Shown piece by piece: positions 15,391-26,939 of a stretch of 64,000 nucleotides of DNA. A model generated the notes under the pieces. That model did not search any database. It saw only the letters and a program-made list of their open reading frames with translations, and was not told the DNA's origin. This stretch comes from Gemmatimonadota bacterium (lineage in GTDB: Bacteria; JAAXHH01), in NCBI GenBank assembly GCA_009835325.1, contig VXWP01000091.1:22847-86846 (forward strand), in the 5' to 3' direction. The translations under genes were made by a program, and so were the position numbers. Position 1 is the stretch's first letter, and the number at the start of each line of letters is the position of its first letter.

Positions 15391-16161
15391 TTGGACAATG
15401 AGTTACTAAAACGGGGGTTCTCACCCCGGCCGCTGACCTCCGCGCAACGCACGGCGCTGGACACCGAGGGCTTCCTCATGCTGGAGGAGATCATCTCGCC
15501 GAACTGGCTCGCCCGGCTGCGCCATGCTTTCGATGAGATTCATGTCCGCGAAGGCGAAAAGGCCGGCGAGGAGGTCGCCCAGATGGAGGGCGTGCGCCGG
15601 CTTGCCGATCTCGTCAACAAGGGATCGGTATTCGACGCGGTCTACCTTCAGCCCGAACTCTTGACGGCGGTCTTCCATGTCCTGCAGCGGCCGTTCAAGC
15701 TGCACTCGCTCAATGGGCACGACCCCCTGCCCGGAAGCGGTTTGCAGATCCTGCACGCCGATTGGGGCCAGCCTGCCGAACCCGGCGGACCCTGCCACGT
15801 CGTCAACTCCATGTGGATGCTCGACGATTTCACCCGGCACAATGGCGCGACGCGCTGCGTACCGGGCAGCCACCGGATACCCGGCCGGATTACCGACCAC
15901 GTAGCCGACCGCCTGGCGGACCACCCCGATCAGGTACACCTAACGGGCCGCGCGGGTTCGGTGGCCGTATTCAACGGAAGCCTCTGGCACAGCTCTTACG
16001 TCAACCGCAGCGACGGCCCGCGGCGCGCCCTGCACTGCGCCTTCATCGCCCGTGAACACCCCCAGCAGACGAATCAGCGGGAGTATCTGCAGCCCCTGAC
16101 GGCCCAACGCCTGTCCCCGCTGGCGCGTTACATCCTGGACGTCGAGGACGACCCGCGGTAA
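15391..16161 (+). CDS. phytanoyl-CoA dioxygenase (PhyH) family oxygenase 3
   Basis: A 256-residue PhyH-family oxygenase. The iron HxD lies in LHADWGQP, the distal His in NGSLWHSSYVN, and the Arg in GPRRALHCAFIAR could bind 2-oxoglutarate. It starts at TTG with AGGAAG 7 nt upstream. The C-terminal half has the usual GATRCVPGSHR. It converges with the ceramidase-like gene, with only 5 bp between stop codons. Only weakly similar to the other PhyH copies here, so not a recent duplicate. Confidence 0.85.
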   Translation: MDNELLKRGFSPRPLTSAQRTALDTEGFLMLEEIISPNWLARLRHAFDEIHVREGEKAGEEVAQMEGVRRLADLVNKGSVFDAVYLQPELLTAVFHVLQRPFKLHSLNGHDPLPGSGLQILHADWGQPAEPGGPCHVVNSMWMLDDFTRHNGATRCVPGSHRIPGRITDHVADRLADHPDQVHLTGRAGSVAVFNGSLWHSSYVNRSDGPRRALHCAFIAREHPQQTNQREYLQPLTAQRLSPLARYILDVEDDPR

Positions 16162-16166
16162 TTCGA

Positions 16167-17594
16167 TTACCCAAACAGCTCCTGCACCAAACCACGCGCC
16201 CGGTCGATCACGGTTTCGAGGCAGCCGGGTGCCAGCTTGGCCCAGTAGGTGACGTCTTCGTTGGCCTCGTGTCCACCTCGGGGATAGGCCTCCCGCGTCG
16301 GCAAGTAGCCGACATAGTGCGACGTGAGGTGGGCCGGAAAGAGGAAGGGCACCGGCGAGTTCATCTTGAGCGCCAGTTGCCCTTCCACGAATGGTTCGCC
16401 GGGGAGGCCAATAATACAGAGATCACCGATGCGAAGGGCCTGGATCTCGTAGCTGAACGCGCCGTCCCGCTGCCTGCACAGCTCGACGCTGCGGGTAGAC
16501 GCCGCCCGGAACCAGCGCGGGTCCACCTGCCCTTCCGCTTCCCGCGGTGGCTGGGGATGCTCCGCCAGGATCGCGTGGGCCTCACGCAGGCGTTCGTCCG
16601 GAATCTCGCGAAATGGCAGACCGATCGTTTCGATCCGGGTATCCAGCGCGGCTTCGCCCGAGAAGTTGCCGGCTAACGTCATGTTGTTTACAATACGCTC
16701 GCTCAAACCAGACAGTTCGCGGCCCATCCGCCGGTGGTCCGGCCGGAAATCCGGGTCGTAGGGGTGCCAGGGGTTGATGTTTCCGCAACACCCGTTGACG
16801 ACCAGTGGCACGGCATCGGGGCCGAAGGCCTGCTGCATCTCCCGGGACCAAGCGCCGGGCCAATCCGCCGACGCGGCCAGGAAGGTTTCGCTGTTTCCGT
16901 ACGCATTGACCGGGTGGCACGTGTAGTGCAGGAGAAAGGCCAGCGGCTTCCCACTCACATCCTGGATGCAGCAGACCCCCACTTCCGGATCAATAGGACC
17001 TTCCAGGTAACACACCTCCGAGATCCCGAAGGGCTGTTGCTCCCGGCCCAGCGGCCTGGGCATGAGAATGGTGCCATCCCGGCGAATGCCGCGCCGGTTG
17101 AAAGCCAGGTCGCCCTTCACGCCGCGGCCCAGACCGATGCGCGCGGGCTCAAGCCTGCCCGCCGCTTCGACAGCGGCTTCCACGGCCGCGGCTGCGGCCC
17201 GGTCTCCGTAAGCGCGCTCGCCCCCTCGCAGGTATTCCGTCTCCTCGGTGGTCTCCAGTGAAAAATCCGGATCCAGCATGAAGTAACCGAGGCTCGGAGC
17301 GGAATGCGTCTGCGTCGCCTGGACCATGATCGCGTCCCGTTCAATGCCCGTCTGCTCGTGGATCTCCGCGCGGATCCGGTCCGTGTAGTCGCCGGTAACG
17401 ATGGTGAGATCCAGGATAACCAGGCAGATCCGCCGCCCACCCGCCTCAAAGACGATGGCCTTGGCAAAGAGCGGATCCAGGACGGTACTGGCCGGACGGT
17501 GGTCACCGGCTCCGCTGCCCCCCAGATGTGTCCCAACCGAAGGGGAGATATCGATCATCGCCGCACCGGCGCTCAGCTGGTTTGACGCGTTCAT
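16167..17594 (-). CDS. neutral/alkaline ceramidase-like hydrolase
   Basis: A 475-residue protein resembling the N-terminal catalytic domain of neutral (non-lysosomal) ceramidases, which are zinc amidases. Family-like segments are the N-terminal AGAAMIDISPSVGTHLGGSG, QATQTHSAPS, LHYTCHPVNAYG with zinc-type His, VNGCCGNINP and GLPGEPFVEGQLALK. No signal peptide is visible, and the protein is shorter than true ceramidases (about 650 or more residues), lacking their C-terminal beta domain. Many such shortened homologues in uncultured bacteria have no known substrate. AGGAA lies a few nt before the ATG. Confidence 0.75.
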   Translation of the reverse strand: MNASNQLSAGAAMIDISPSVGTHLGGSGAGDHRPASTVLDPLFAKAIVFEAGGRRICLVILDLTIVTGDYTDRIRAEIHEQTGIERDAIMVQATQTHSAPSLGYFMLDPDFSLETTEETEYLRGGERAYGDRAAAAAVEAAVEAAGRLEPARIGLGRGVKGDLAFNRRGIRRDGTILMPRPLGREQQPFGISEVCYLEGPIDPEVGVCCIQDVSGKPLAFLLHYTCHPVNAYGNSETFLAASADWPGAWSREMQQAFGPDAVPLVVNGCCGNINPWHPYDPDFRPDHRRMGRELSGLSERIVNNMTLAGNFSGEAALDTRIETIGLPFREIPDERLREAHAILAEHPQPPREAEGQVDPRWFRAASTRSVELCRQRDGAFSYEIQALRIGDLCIIGLPGEPFVEGQLALKMNSPVPFLFPAHLTSHYVGYLPTREAYPRGGHEANEDVTYWAKLAPGCLETVIDRARGLVQELFG

Positions 17595-17684
17595 GGCGTT
17601 CCTTTCTTCGTTTCCCTTTCGTTCCTGGATGATTCAGACTAACATAAAACATCCACACACCAATTGAGAAAGGGGAATTCGATC

Positions 17685-18824
17685 ATGATCGAATGGCTGG
17701 GTATCGAACACCTCTTCGAACTGTCCCGGACGGAAGCGATCTGGGGATTCTTCACCCCGCTGATCGTCTACGCCGTGTTTTTCGTGATCCAGGTCATGCT
17801 CCCCGGCAGGTGGGTCCCCGGTTACGTCGTCAATCCGGAGACCGGCGAACCCCGCAATTACCGCCTGAACGGCATGCTCGTGTTCTTGATCGCGATCGTC
17901 GTGTGGGCGCTCGAACTCACCGGGCTTCCCCACGACTGGTTCTACCGGTCCTCGGTCTATGCCGTGGCCGGCGGAACGGTCTTCAGCATAATCTTCACCC
18001 TGATCGCCGTGTTTACCCAACCGGAAGGCAAGGTGAAGAACCGGTTCCTGGCGTGGTGGTTCGGCCGTGCGCAGGAGATTTCGTTCTTCAACGAACGAAT
18101 CGACGTGAAAATGTACATGTATGTTGTCGGGGGAACGATGCTGTCGCTCAACGCCCTGTCCGGCGCCGTGTACCACTACGAACTCTTTGGTGAAAAAGCC
18201 AATCCGGGCGTCATCCTCTACGCGGCGTTCTTCACCTTCTACATCATGGACTACATGGTCTTCGAGCGCGTACAGCTCTATACCTACGACCTGATCCACG
18301 AGAATGTCGGCTTCAAGCTAATATGGGGCTGCCTCGTGGTCTACGGCTGGCTGTTCATCCTTCCGCTGTGGGGATTGGCCGCGCACCCGAACCCCGAATT
18401 CTCGCCCGCCTGGACTAACTTCTGGCTCATCGCCGCGTCCGCGCTGTTCCTGTTCGGCTGGGGTATCTCGCGCGGCGCCAACCTGCAGAAATACACCTTC
18501 AAGCGGTGGCCGGACCGCAAGTTCCTCGGCCTCATCGCGCCGAAGTACATCCAGGCCGGCGACCGCAGGATCCTGTGCAGCGGCCTGTGGGGCGTCGCCC
18601 GCCACTTAAACTATATGGGCGAGGGGTTCCTTGCCCTGTCCATCGCCCTGATCTTCGGTCACTTCGCGAACTTCTGGGCCTGGACCTATTTCATTTTCAT
18701 CGTGTCCCTGTTCATGTACCGGCAATGGGACGACGACCGTCACTGCGCCGAGAAGTACGGCGCAGAAAATTGGGCGGAATACAAGGAGCGGGTGAAGTAC
18801 CGGATCGTGCCGGGGATTTATTGA
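17685..18824 (+). CDS. ERG4/ERG24 sterol reductase-family membrane protein
   Basis: A 379-residue polytopic membrane protein with about 8-9 hydrophobic segments. The C-terminal half carries the ERG4/ERG24 (delta-14/delta-7 sterol reductase) hallmarks: RGANLQKYTFKRWP, ILCSGLWGVARHLNYMGE and the terminal DDRHCAEKYG...YRIVPGIY. The family reduces sterol double bonds with NADPH; related bacterial proteins include isoprenylcysteine methyltransferase-like enzymes. No other sterol or hopanoid gene is in the window. The frame opens at TTG 17664, but ATG 17685 with GGGGA upstream is preferred. It stands alone, divergent from the ceramidase-like gene. Confidence 0.8.
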   Translation: MIEWLGIEHLFELSRTEAIWGFFTPLIVYAVFFVIQVMLPGRWVPGYVVNPETGEPRNYRLNGMLVFLIAIVVWALELTGLPHDWFYRSSVYAVAGGTVFSIIFTLIAVFTQPEGKVKNRFLAWWFGRAQEISFFNERIDVKMYMYVVGGTMLSLNALSGAVYHYELFGEKANPGVILYAAFFTFYIMDYMVFERVQLYTYDLIHENVGFKLIWGCLVVYGWLFILPLWGLAAHPNPEFSPAWTNFWLIAASALFLFGWGISRGANLQKYTFKRWPDRKFLGLIAPKYIQAGDRRILCSGLWGVARHLNYMGEGFLALSIALIFGHFANFWAWTYFIFIVSLFMYRQWDDDRHCAEKYGAENWAEYKERVKYRIVPGIY

Positions 18825-18890
18825 GCGCGGGTCGGGGCATTTGTATTCCAGGCACTTCTCGTTCCGACAGCCATCAAGGAGATGCCGCCA

Positions 18891-19589
18891 ATGACCTCCA
18901 GCAGCACACAGGAATCTCTGAGATTACTGCACTCCGTAAAGGACAAGTACAATGGTCCTGACGAACTTGATATCCGAAAAGGCGAGCTGAAAAACGGTAT
19001 CCGGGAAGCGGAACAAGCGTTCGCAGGAAAGTACCCGATAAACAGTCGCCTGCTGGACATTGGATGCGCGACAGGGCGATTATGCTTCGCACTCGCGCGG
19101 CAGGGATACGACGTCACCGGTATTGATGTCGCCGAAAAACAGATTGAACAGGCAGGGCGTACCGCGGAAGCGGAAGGCGTCGACGTGACGTTCCTACAGT
19201 ACGAGATGCCGAATCTGCCTTTCCCCGACGCCTCATTTGCCGCTGCATTTATGGTAAATGTTTACTGCTATGTCCCGCACCGTGCGTCACGCATCGCTTT
19301 TCTTGAAGAGGTCGCACGCGTGTTACGTCCACATGGCGAGGTTTTTCTTTCGCAGACGGTCCTGGATTCCGTACTGGAGAGTTACGAAGACCTCTACGAT
19401 GACAACCATCGTAAGTTCGCTCCCGATTACGAGACCCTTGAGGAGGGAGACGGATTCGTGCTGGGAGCGCCCCAGTTTCTGCACTTCTTCTTCGCCGAAG
19501 ATCTCATGGCAGAACTGGAAGCATCTTCATTTCAGGTGGTGAGTCCAGAATTGAAGAAGTCAGATTTCAAGTGTGTCCTGCGGAAATGA
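18891..19589 (+). CDS. class I SAM-dependent methyltransferase
   Basis: A 232-residue Rossmann-fold methyltransferase. SAM motif I is LLDIGCATGRLCFALA, an acidic residue follows in VTGIDVAEKQI, and motif III-like LPFPDASFAAAFMVNVYCYV and motif V VLRPHGEVFLSQ are present. ATG 18882 overlaps its own AAGGAG, so ATG 18891, 9 nt after it, is the likely start. Acceptor unknown: the family includes UbiE/COQ5-like small-molecule methyltransferases. Converges with the PhyH 4 gene. Confidence 0.85.
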   Translation: MTSSSTQESLRLLHSVKDKYNGPDELDIRKGELKNGIREAEQAFAGKYPINSRLLDIGCATGRLCFALARQGYDVTGIDVAEKQIEQAGRTAEAEGVDVTFLQYEMPNLPFPDASFAAAFMVNVYCYVPHRASRIAFLEEVARVLRPHGEVFLSQTVLDSVLESYEDLYDDNHRKFAPDYETLEEGDGFVLGAPQFLHFFFAEDLMAELEASSFQVVSPELKKSDFKCVLRK

Positions 19590-19625
19590 GATAGATGAGC
19601 CCTTCGAGGTTACATTCGTCAGAGC

Positions 19626-19657
19626 GCGCTTAAACCCTCCTGCGCTTAAACCTTTCT
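19626..19657 (-). repeat. 16-bp tandem duplication covering the PhyH 4 stop codon
   Basis: Units 19626-19641 and 19642-19657 (plus-strand GCGCTTAAACCCTCCT and GCGCTTAAACCTTTCT) match at 14 of 16 positions. The second contains the TAA of the PhyH gene; the first repeats that sequence just downstream. Confidence 0.75.
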
Positions 19658-20383
19658 CGCCACGTGCCGGTCTTCGTAAACTCCTTTGAGGAACTTCTCG
19701 GGATTGAGTTCTTCGGGCATGTAATGCCATGCCGTGCTGTAGCGGGTGCGGCTGCTGTGGTTGTCGTAGGCGCCGTGCAGGAGATTGGCGGAAAACAGCA
19801 CGACCGTGCCCGCGGGTATAACCAGGTCCACGGCTTGGGCTTCATCGACCTTTGTCCAGCTGCCATGCCTGCTTAGCTCACTGCGGTGCTCGACGATCTC
19901 ACCGATCCGGTGGCTGCGCGGCACCACCCGCAGGCAACCGTTCTCCACGTCCGCATCTTCCAGGTAGATCCCGCAACTGACGATGCGATCCGTATCGGTC
20001 CCGAAATAGAAATTGTCCTGGTGCCAGCCCGTCGACGTGCCGCCATCGGGCAACTTCGGAAAGAACTTGGTGCCGAACACGTCGAGATTCTCGCCGATCA
20101 ACTCAGCCACGCGGTCTACAATCGCCGGTTCCCGCGCCAGTTCCAGCACGCGGTCGTCGACCACGCATACGCCCTGGACTTTGTGCAGCAGACCCGCCCT
20201 GGGTTCGCCGCCTTCGTCCAGCTCGAGTGACCAGTGCGGGGTCTGCTCATTCAACCGGCTGCCCTGTGTGACAAGTTCATCGAATACCTGCTTGTACCAG
20301 GCCAGTCGCTCGCCCTGTATCAGGGATTCAAAAACGAGAAACCCGTCTTCCCGGTACTGTATTACCTGTTCGTCGGTTAACAT
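19646..20383 (-). CDS. phytanoyl-CoA dioxygenase (PhyH) family oxygenase 4
   Basis: A 245-residue PhyH-family oxygenase with a full motif set: HxD in TGWHQDNFYFG, distal His in NLLHGAYDNHSSRTR with the following Arg, and CLRVVPRSHRIGEI. The N-terminus LTDEQVIQYREDGFLVFESLI is classic for the family. ATG 20383 lies 5 nt after GAGGTG and is preferred to a GTG two codons earlier. It is followed upstream in the same orientation by the DUF4377 lipoprotein gene, 84 bp away. A tandem repeat covers its stop codon. Confidence 0.88.
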   Translation of the reverse strand: MLTDEQVIQYREDGFLVFESLIQGERLAWYKQVFDELVTQGSRLNEQTPHWSLELDEGGEPRAGLLHKVQGVCVVDDRVLELAREPAIVDRVAELIGENLDVFGTKFFPKLPDGGTSTGWHQDNFYFGTDTDRIVSCGIYLEDADVENGCLRVVPRSHRIGEIVEHRSELSRHGSWTKVDEAQAVDLVIPAGTVVLFSANLLHGAYDNHSSRTRYSTAWHYMPEELNPEKFLKGVYEDRHVARKV

Positions 20384-20466
20384 GAACACCTCATTGAAAT
20401 GGCGTGATCAACCGCCTTTCGACTTTTCGCGACGCGCGCCCCGGCAACCGATAACGTGCCGCGTGA

Positions 20467-21345
20467 TCAACCTCCCTGCGTTTCCTCCAGCGTCTCCAGC
20501 CAGCGATAGCCGTAAGCCGGAACCAGGGGTGATCCGGTCATACCGCCGGGTGTTCCGTCCATGCCGTTCATACCTTCGGGAGACATGCTGAACTTCTCGA
20601 CGCGCAGGCGGTAGTTGAATTCGTGCCTCGGGTGGAAGCCCACGATCTCTCCTCGGTAGGGAACGCCGCTATAGACCTTGCAGAACCCGGGATGGCCGTC
20701 GCCGCAATCGACCCGGCCCCAATCGATGGTGATCTCTTCTTCCTCAATTCCTTGCGCCCTGGTCTTCGAGACCACGCTCGTCAGGACGTACCGTCCATCG
20801 TTATACCGGTTCGCCTCGAGGACATAGTGATAGCCGGCCTCGTAGTCGAAGTCGTTGATGGTGTCGTCGTACGGCACGCCATTCACCACCGGACAGAAGT
20901 CGTCACTGCGGGCGCATACAACGCGCGCGGGACCTACCGTCAGGGTGACCGCCGTGGAAGGTGCCGGGTTCTTCTCCAGCTGCTCCAGCAACCGGTAGGC
21001 GTACCGGCTGGCGTCCTGCGGCGGCTCACGCCCGCCCCATGGATCGTATTTTCCGATCCGGAGGCGATAGGTATAGCCGGTCTCGTACTCGAAACCTTCG
21101 ATCGCATCGTAGAAAAAACCGCCGTCGACCACCATGCAGGTCCGCAGGCCCACGCCGTAGCATTTGGCCAGGGTGGGACCGACGGTAACGACCCGGGTCT
21201 CGATGTACTCCTGCCCGTCCGGGCCGGGTCCTGTCGGGTCCGTGTCGCCGTCACAGCCGGCGAAGACGCTGGTAATGACAAGGGCCGCAACGATCGGCAG
21301 AACGTAGCTTTTGCAGCGACTGGTTGAAGTATCGAAAGATCGCAT
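20467..21345 (-). CDS. lipoprotein with three DUF4377-like repeats
   Basis: A 292-residue secreted protein. Residues 14-31 form a hydrophobic signal ending in the lipobox VFAGC, so it is probably lipid-anchored. A Pro/Gly/Asp linker follows, then three homologous units at about residues 48-120, 130-190 and 198-288. Each has a Cys pair (CYGVGLRTC, CARSDDFC, CGDGHPGFC) and an 'I..F.YE.GY.YRLR' core (IEGFEYETGYTYRLRI, INDFDYEAGYHYVLEA, IVGFHPRHEFNYRLRV). The family has no known function. DUF4377 proteins usually have one or two units; three suggests internal duplication. Unit three ends in a Met/Gly-rich loop. Confidence 0.7.
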   Translation of the reverse strand: MRSFDTSTSRCKSYVLPIVAALVITSVFAGCDGDTDPTGPGPDGQEYIETRVVTVGPTLAKCYGVGLRTCMVVDGGFFYDAIEGFEYETGYTYRLRIGKYDPWGGREPPQDASRYAYRLLEQLEKNPAPSTAVTLTVGPARVVCARSDDFCPVVNGVPYDDTINDFDYEAGYHYVLEANRYNDGRYVLTSVVSKTRAQGIEEEEITIDWGRVDCGDGHPGFCKVYSGVPYRGEIVGFHPRHEFNYRLRVEKFSMSPEGMNGMDGTPGGMTGSPLVPAYGYRWLETLEETQGG

Positions 21346-23772
<2,427 letters not shown>

Positions 23773-23826
23773 GGTTGGCGTGTGCGGGACGTGGAGTCGC
23801 GCAGCATGCCCGGCGCAGGACGCGGT

Positions 23827-24498
23827 TCAGTAGCCCAGCACGCGGTAGTCGCCGTCCAGGATCAGGTGAGCCGACACGTACATGCCCAGCAGCCCGAAGA
23901 GCACCCAGGGTGCGTTCAGGACGCCGACATAGCCAAGCAGCTCGGTCCGGGTGATGAGACGATGCCGCCCGGCCATGAAGAAGCTGACCCCGTAGACGGA
24001 CGTGGCGTAGGCCCACTGCCAGGAAAGCACCAGCCCGAGCATGCCGGCCAGGACAGCCGGCATGATGTTCAAGGTCAGGGCCGCGTAGAGGACCAGGGTC
24101 GGCAGCGGCGTAAAAAAGCCGTTCGCGACGTCGACGTTGAATCCCCAGGTGCGGCGGTCGGAGTACGAGCCGTCGATCTGGGAGTATGTGGCCCAGACAT
24201 CCGCCCAGACCGTCGGGGCAAGTATGCGCCTCAGCGGCACCCTGGTCAGAAGGAACTCGACAGCAGGCGTTCGGTCCGTTTCGCGCTGCCGGGCGCGCCA
24301 GTATTCGGTGCGTTCCTCGATATAATCTCGTTTGAGGAACAGGCAGATCTCCCAGTAGCAAACCAGCAGATTGGCCGAGAAAAACAGACTCAACAGGCTG
24401 TGTAAGGCGTTGAAATCACCGAAGACATAGTAACGCGCTCCGATACCGAGCATCGCCAGCAGCACGATCGCCAGTGCGGCGAACAGTCCGGGTGCCAT
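23827..24498 (-). CDS. polytopic membrane protein of unknown function
   Basis: A 223-residue integral membrane protein with about six hydrophobic segments, at roughly residues 5-25, 33-53, 128-145, 147-165, 168-178 and 193-212. A charged cytosolic loop lies between the second and third (FLKRDYIEERTEYWRARQRETDR). The Asn/Trp/Tyr-rich helices resemble small integral membrane enzymes or transport accessory proteins, but I cannot name a family. TAGGAGA lies 6 nt before the ATG. Convergent with katG and divergent from the dipeptidase. Confidence 0.7.
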   Translation of the reverse strand: MAPGLFAALAIVLLAMLGIGARYYVFGDFNALHSLLSLFFSANLLVCYWEICLFLKRDYIEERTEYWRARQRETDRTPAVEFLLTRVPLRRILAPTVWADVWATYSQIDGSYSDRRTWGFNVDVANGFFTPLPTLVLYAALTLNIMPAVLAGMLGLVLSWQWAYATSVYGVSFFMAGRHRLITRTELLGYVGVLNAPWVLFGLLGMYVSAHLILDGDYRVLGY

Positions 24499-24683
24499 CC
24501 CGATCTCCTATTCTCGGTTTGCCGTTCCTTTGAAGCGCGCCTTTCCTTTCTCGCGCGCTTTTTCGTCGATGCACGCCTTCCCTTGAATCCAAGGTAACCC
24601 TCCGGATCGGATTTGTACAAGTTTCTTGATTCGGTATTGCCTCTACACGCGGTTTACGAGGGCGTGACTTTGGGAGGACCTCC

Positions 24684-25739
24684 ATGCTGATCGTCGATTC
24701 CCACCTGGACATCGCTTACAACGCCCTCGAATGGGACCGGGACCTCTTCCAGCCCATCGCCAAAATCCGCGAATCCGAAGCCGGCATGGGACAGAAGGGC
24801 CGCGGCCTGGGCGTGGTGAATTTCGAGGAGCTGCGGCGCGGCGGGATCGGGCTCATGTTTGTTACGGTGAACTGCCGGATCGCTTCGATGGGCAAGCGCT
24901 TCTCCGGCGTGCGCACCCAGGATATCGCCTACGCCCGGTGCATGGGCGAGCTGGCCTACTACCGGCTGATGGAAGCCAAAGGCGTATTTCGCCAGGTGCG
25001 CAACCGGGCCGAACTCGACGACCATCTGGCCGCATGGGAAAAGGACCCCCAGACGACCCCGCTGGGGTTTGTCCTCAGCATGGAAGGGGCGGACGGCATC
25101 GTGGGGCCCGAGCAGGTGCCTGATTGGTGGGATGAGGGCTTGCGGGTCGTGAGCCTGTGCCACTACGGGGTCAGCTCCTACGCCCACGGGACCCAGGCGC
25201 CCGGCGGCCTGACAGCCCGGGGCCGTCCCATGCTCGAAGCCCTGGAGACGGCCGGGATCATCCTGGACGTGAGCCACCTGGCCGAGCAGGCCTTCTGGGA
25301 AGCGCTGGACCACTTCAACGGCCCCGTGCTGGCCACCCACAACTGCTGCCGGGCCCTGTGCGACCACGACCGCCAACTCGACGACAGGCAGATCAGGGCC
25401 CTGGCCGATCGCGGCGGCGTCATCGGTACGGCCATGGACATCTGGATGATATCCCCCCTGTGGGACCCGGTCGCCATGGACAATTCGGCCATCACCTTCG
25501 AAACCGTGGTGGACCACATCGACCATGTCTGCCAGCTGACCGGGAGCGCGCGCCACGCCGCCATCGGCACCGACCTGGACGGCGGCTACGGCAAGGAACA
25601 GTGCCCGTCCGATATGGAGACCATCGCCGACCTGCGCAAGATCCCCGCCATACTCGACAGCCGCGGCTACTCGGAGACCGACATCGCCGACATCATGCAC
25701 GGCAACTGGGTCCGGACGCTGCGCACGGCGTGGGGTTGA
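24684..25739 (+). CDS. membrane dipeptidase / peptidase M19 (renal dipeptidase family)
   Basis: A 351-residue binuclear-zinc amidohydrolase-fold peptidase that cleaves dipeptides, including ones with a C-terminal D-residue. Metal ligands are visible in order: HxD in VDSHLDIAYN (N-terminus), Glu in LSMEGADGI, His in LDVSHLAEQAF, His in ATHNCCRAL and the catalytic Asp in GTDLDGGYG. No signal peptide, so cytosolic. GGGAGG precedes the ATG. A VCBS-propeller gene follows 47 nt downstream on the same strand. Substrate range cannot be read from the sequence. Confidence 0.92.
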   Translation: MLIVDSHLDIAYNALEWDRDLFQPIAKIRESEAGMGQKGRGLGVVNFEELRRGGIGLMFVTVNCRIASMGKRFSGVRTQDIAYARCMGELAYYRLMEAKGVFRQVRNRAELDDHLAAWEKDPQTTPLGFVLSMEGADGIVGPEQVPDWWDEGLRVVSLCHYGVSSYAHGTQAPGGLTARGRPMLEALETAGIILDVSHLAEQAFWEALDHFNGPVLATHNCCRALCDHDRQLDDRQIRALADRGGVIGTAMDIWMISPLWDPVAMDNSAITFETVVDHIDHVCQLTGSARHAAIGTDLDGGYGKEQCPSDMETIADLRKIPAILDSRGYSETDIADIMHGNWVRTLRTAWG

Positions 25740-25786
25740 GTAGTCGAAGGCCGGCGTTCACCCTTTATAAAACTTGAGGCCGCTTT

Positions 25787-26899
25787 ATGCCTGAAGCTCC
25801 CGTATTCCGTCGTCACACCATCTACGAAGGCGGCCCCGCCGAGCGCATGGACTGCGTGGTGGGGGACCTCGATGGCGACGGCGTGCAGGAATTCGTCATC
25901 GCCACACGCAATCCGGACGGACTCCACTGGTTCGGCAGGACGGATCAGGGCACGTGGGCGCCTCACCTGATGGATGACGCGTTTCCGAGCATCAGTGTCG
26001 GCACCGCCCTTGTGGACCTCACCGGGAACGGGAAGCTCGACCTGATCTCCGGCACCAGTGATCGGGGCAACCACGTATTCTGGTGGGAATGCCCCGACGA
26101 TCCCGCCCGGCGATGGACCCGGCGCGTTGTCTTCGAACTTCCTCATAGCCGAATCCACGACCTGCTGGTTGCGGATATCGACGGCGACGGTCGGTACGAG
26201 TTGTACGTATGGAACCCCGATGCCGGGACGATCTTCTCGGTGCCGGTGCCCGAGGATCCATATGTGTCTCCATGGCCGGGTGTCCGCATGGTGGCCACCG
26301 GCGTGAGCGAACAGGACTTCGTGGCCGCCGACGTGGACGGAGACGGGCGGCTGGAACTCATCGCCGGGACTTCGTGGTATCGCTTGCTGCCCAACGGTGA
26401 ATGGGAGCGGCACATCTTCGCCGAAGGTTATGGCGGCGTACGTGTCCGGGCGGCGGATTTCGACGGTGACGGCCGTGTGGAAATCGCCCTCTGCGAGGTG
26501 GCCCTGGACATCGGCCAGACTTACGGACGGCTGGCGCTGTTCAGACCGGGATCGGACGTCGATCGGCCCTGGGAAGCCGAGGTGCTGAATGACCAGTTGC
26601 TCGACGCCCACACCCTGCAGGTGGCCGACTTCGATGGAGACGGCCGGCCCGACATCTACGTGGGCGAGATGGGCAGGGGAGACTGGACCAAGCCGCATCC
26701 ACCGCGGCAATTGCTCTATCTGAGCCGGGACGGCCGCATGGAAGAGCACGTCATCGATACAGGGATCGGTACGCACGAAGCACAGGTCATCGAGCTGGAC
26801 GGCAAGGTCGGTATCATCAGCAAGCCCTACCGCTGGCTCCAGGACACCGCGCCGCGGCCCCAGTTGGTGGATAATCTGTATTTGTATCTGCCGGAGTGA
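25787..26899 (+). CDS. VCBS/FG-GAP repeat beta-propeller protein, apparently cytosolic
   Basis: A 370-residue protein with at least six Ca-binding type repeats of the form D-x-D-G-D-G. They are GDLDGDGVQE, VDLTGNGKLD, ADIDGDGRYE, ADVDGDGRLE, ADFDGDGRVE and ADFDGDGRPD, spaced by about 45-60 residues, as in a seven-bladed integrin-like propeller. No signal peptide or membrane anchor is visible; most such proteins are secreted, so an intracellular or leaderless form is unusual. GAGG lies upstream of ATG 25787. Binding partner unknown. Confidence 0.85.
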   Translation: MPEAPVFRRHTIYEGGPAERMDCVVGDLDGDGVQEFVIATRNPDGLHWFGRTDQGTWAPHLMDDAFPSISVGTALVDLTGNGKLDLISGTSDRGNHVFWWECPDDPARRWTRRVVFELPHSRIHDLLVADIDGDGRYELYVWNPDAGTIFSVPVPEDPYVSPWPGVRMVATGVSEQDFVAADVDGDGRLELIAGTSWYRLLPNGEWERHIFAEGYGGVRVRAADFDGDGRVEIALCEVALDIGQTYGRLALFRPGSDVDRPWEAEVLNDQLLDAHTLQVADFDGDGRPDIYVGEMGRGDWTKPHPPRQLLYLSRDGRMEEHVIDTGIGTHEAQVIELDGKVGIISKPYRWLQDTAPRPQLVDNLYLYLPE

Positions 26900-26939
26900 G
26901 GTGTGGCTGGTTATCTATCCGGCTCAAGTTGGGAGTCTG

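Noticed and set aside
24654..25700. 348-codon minus-strand frame opposite the dipeptidase
   Set aside because: Antisense of a clear peptidase gene with all metal ligands.
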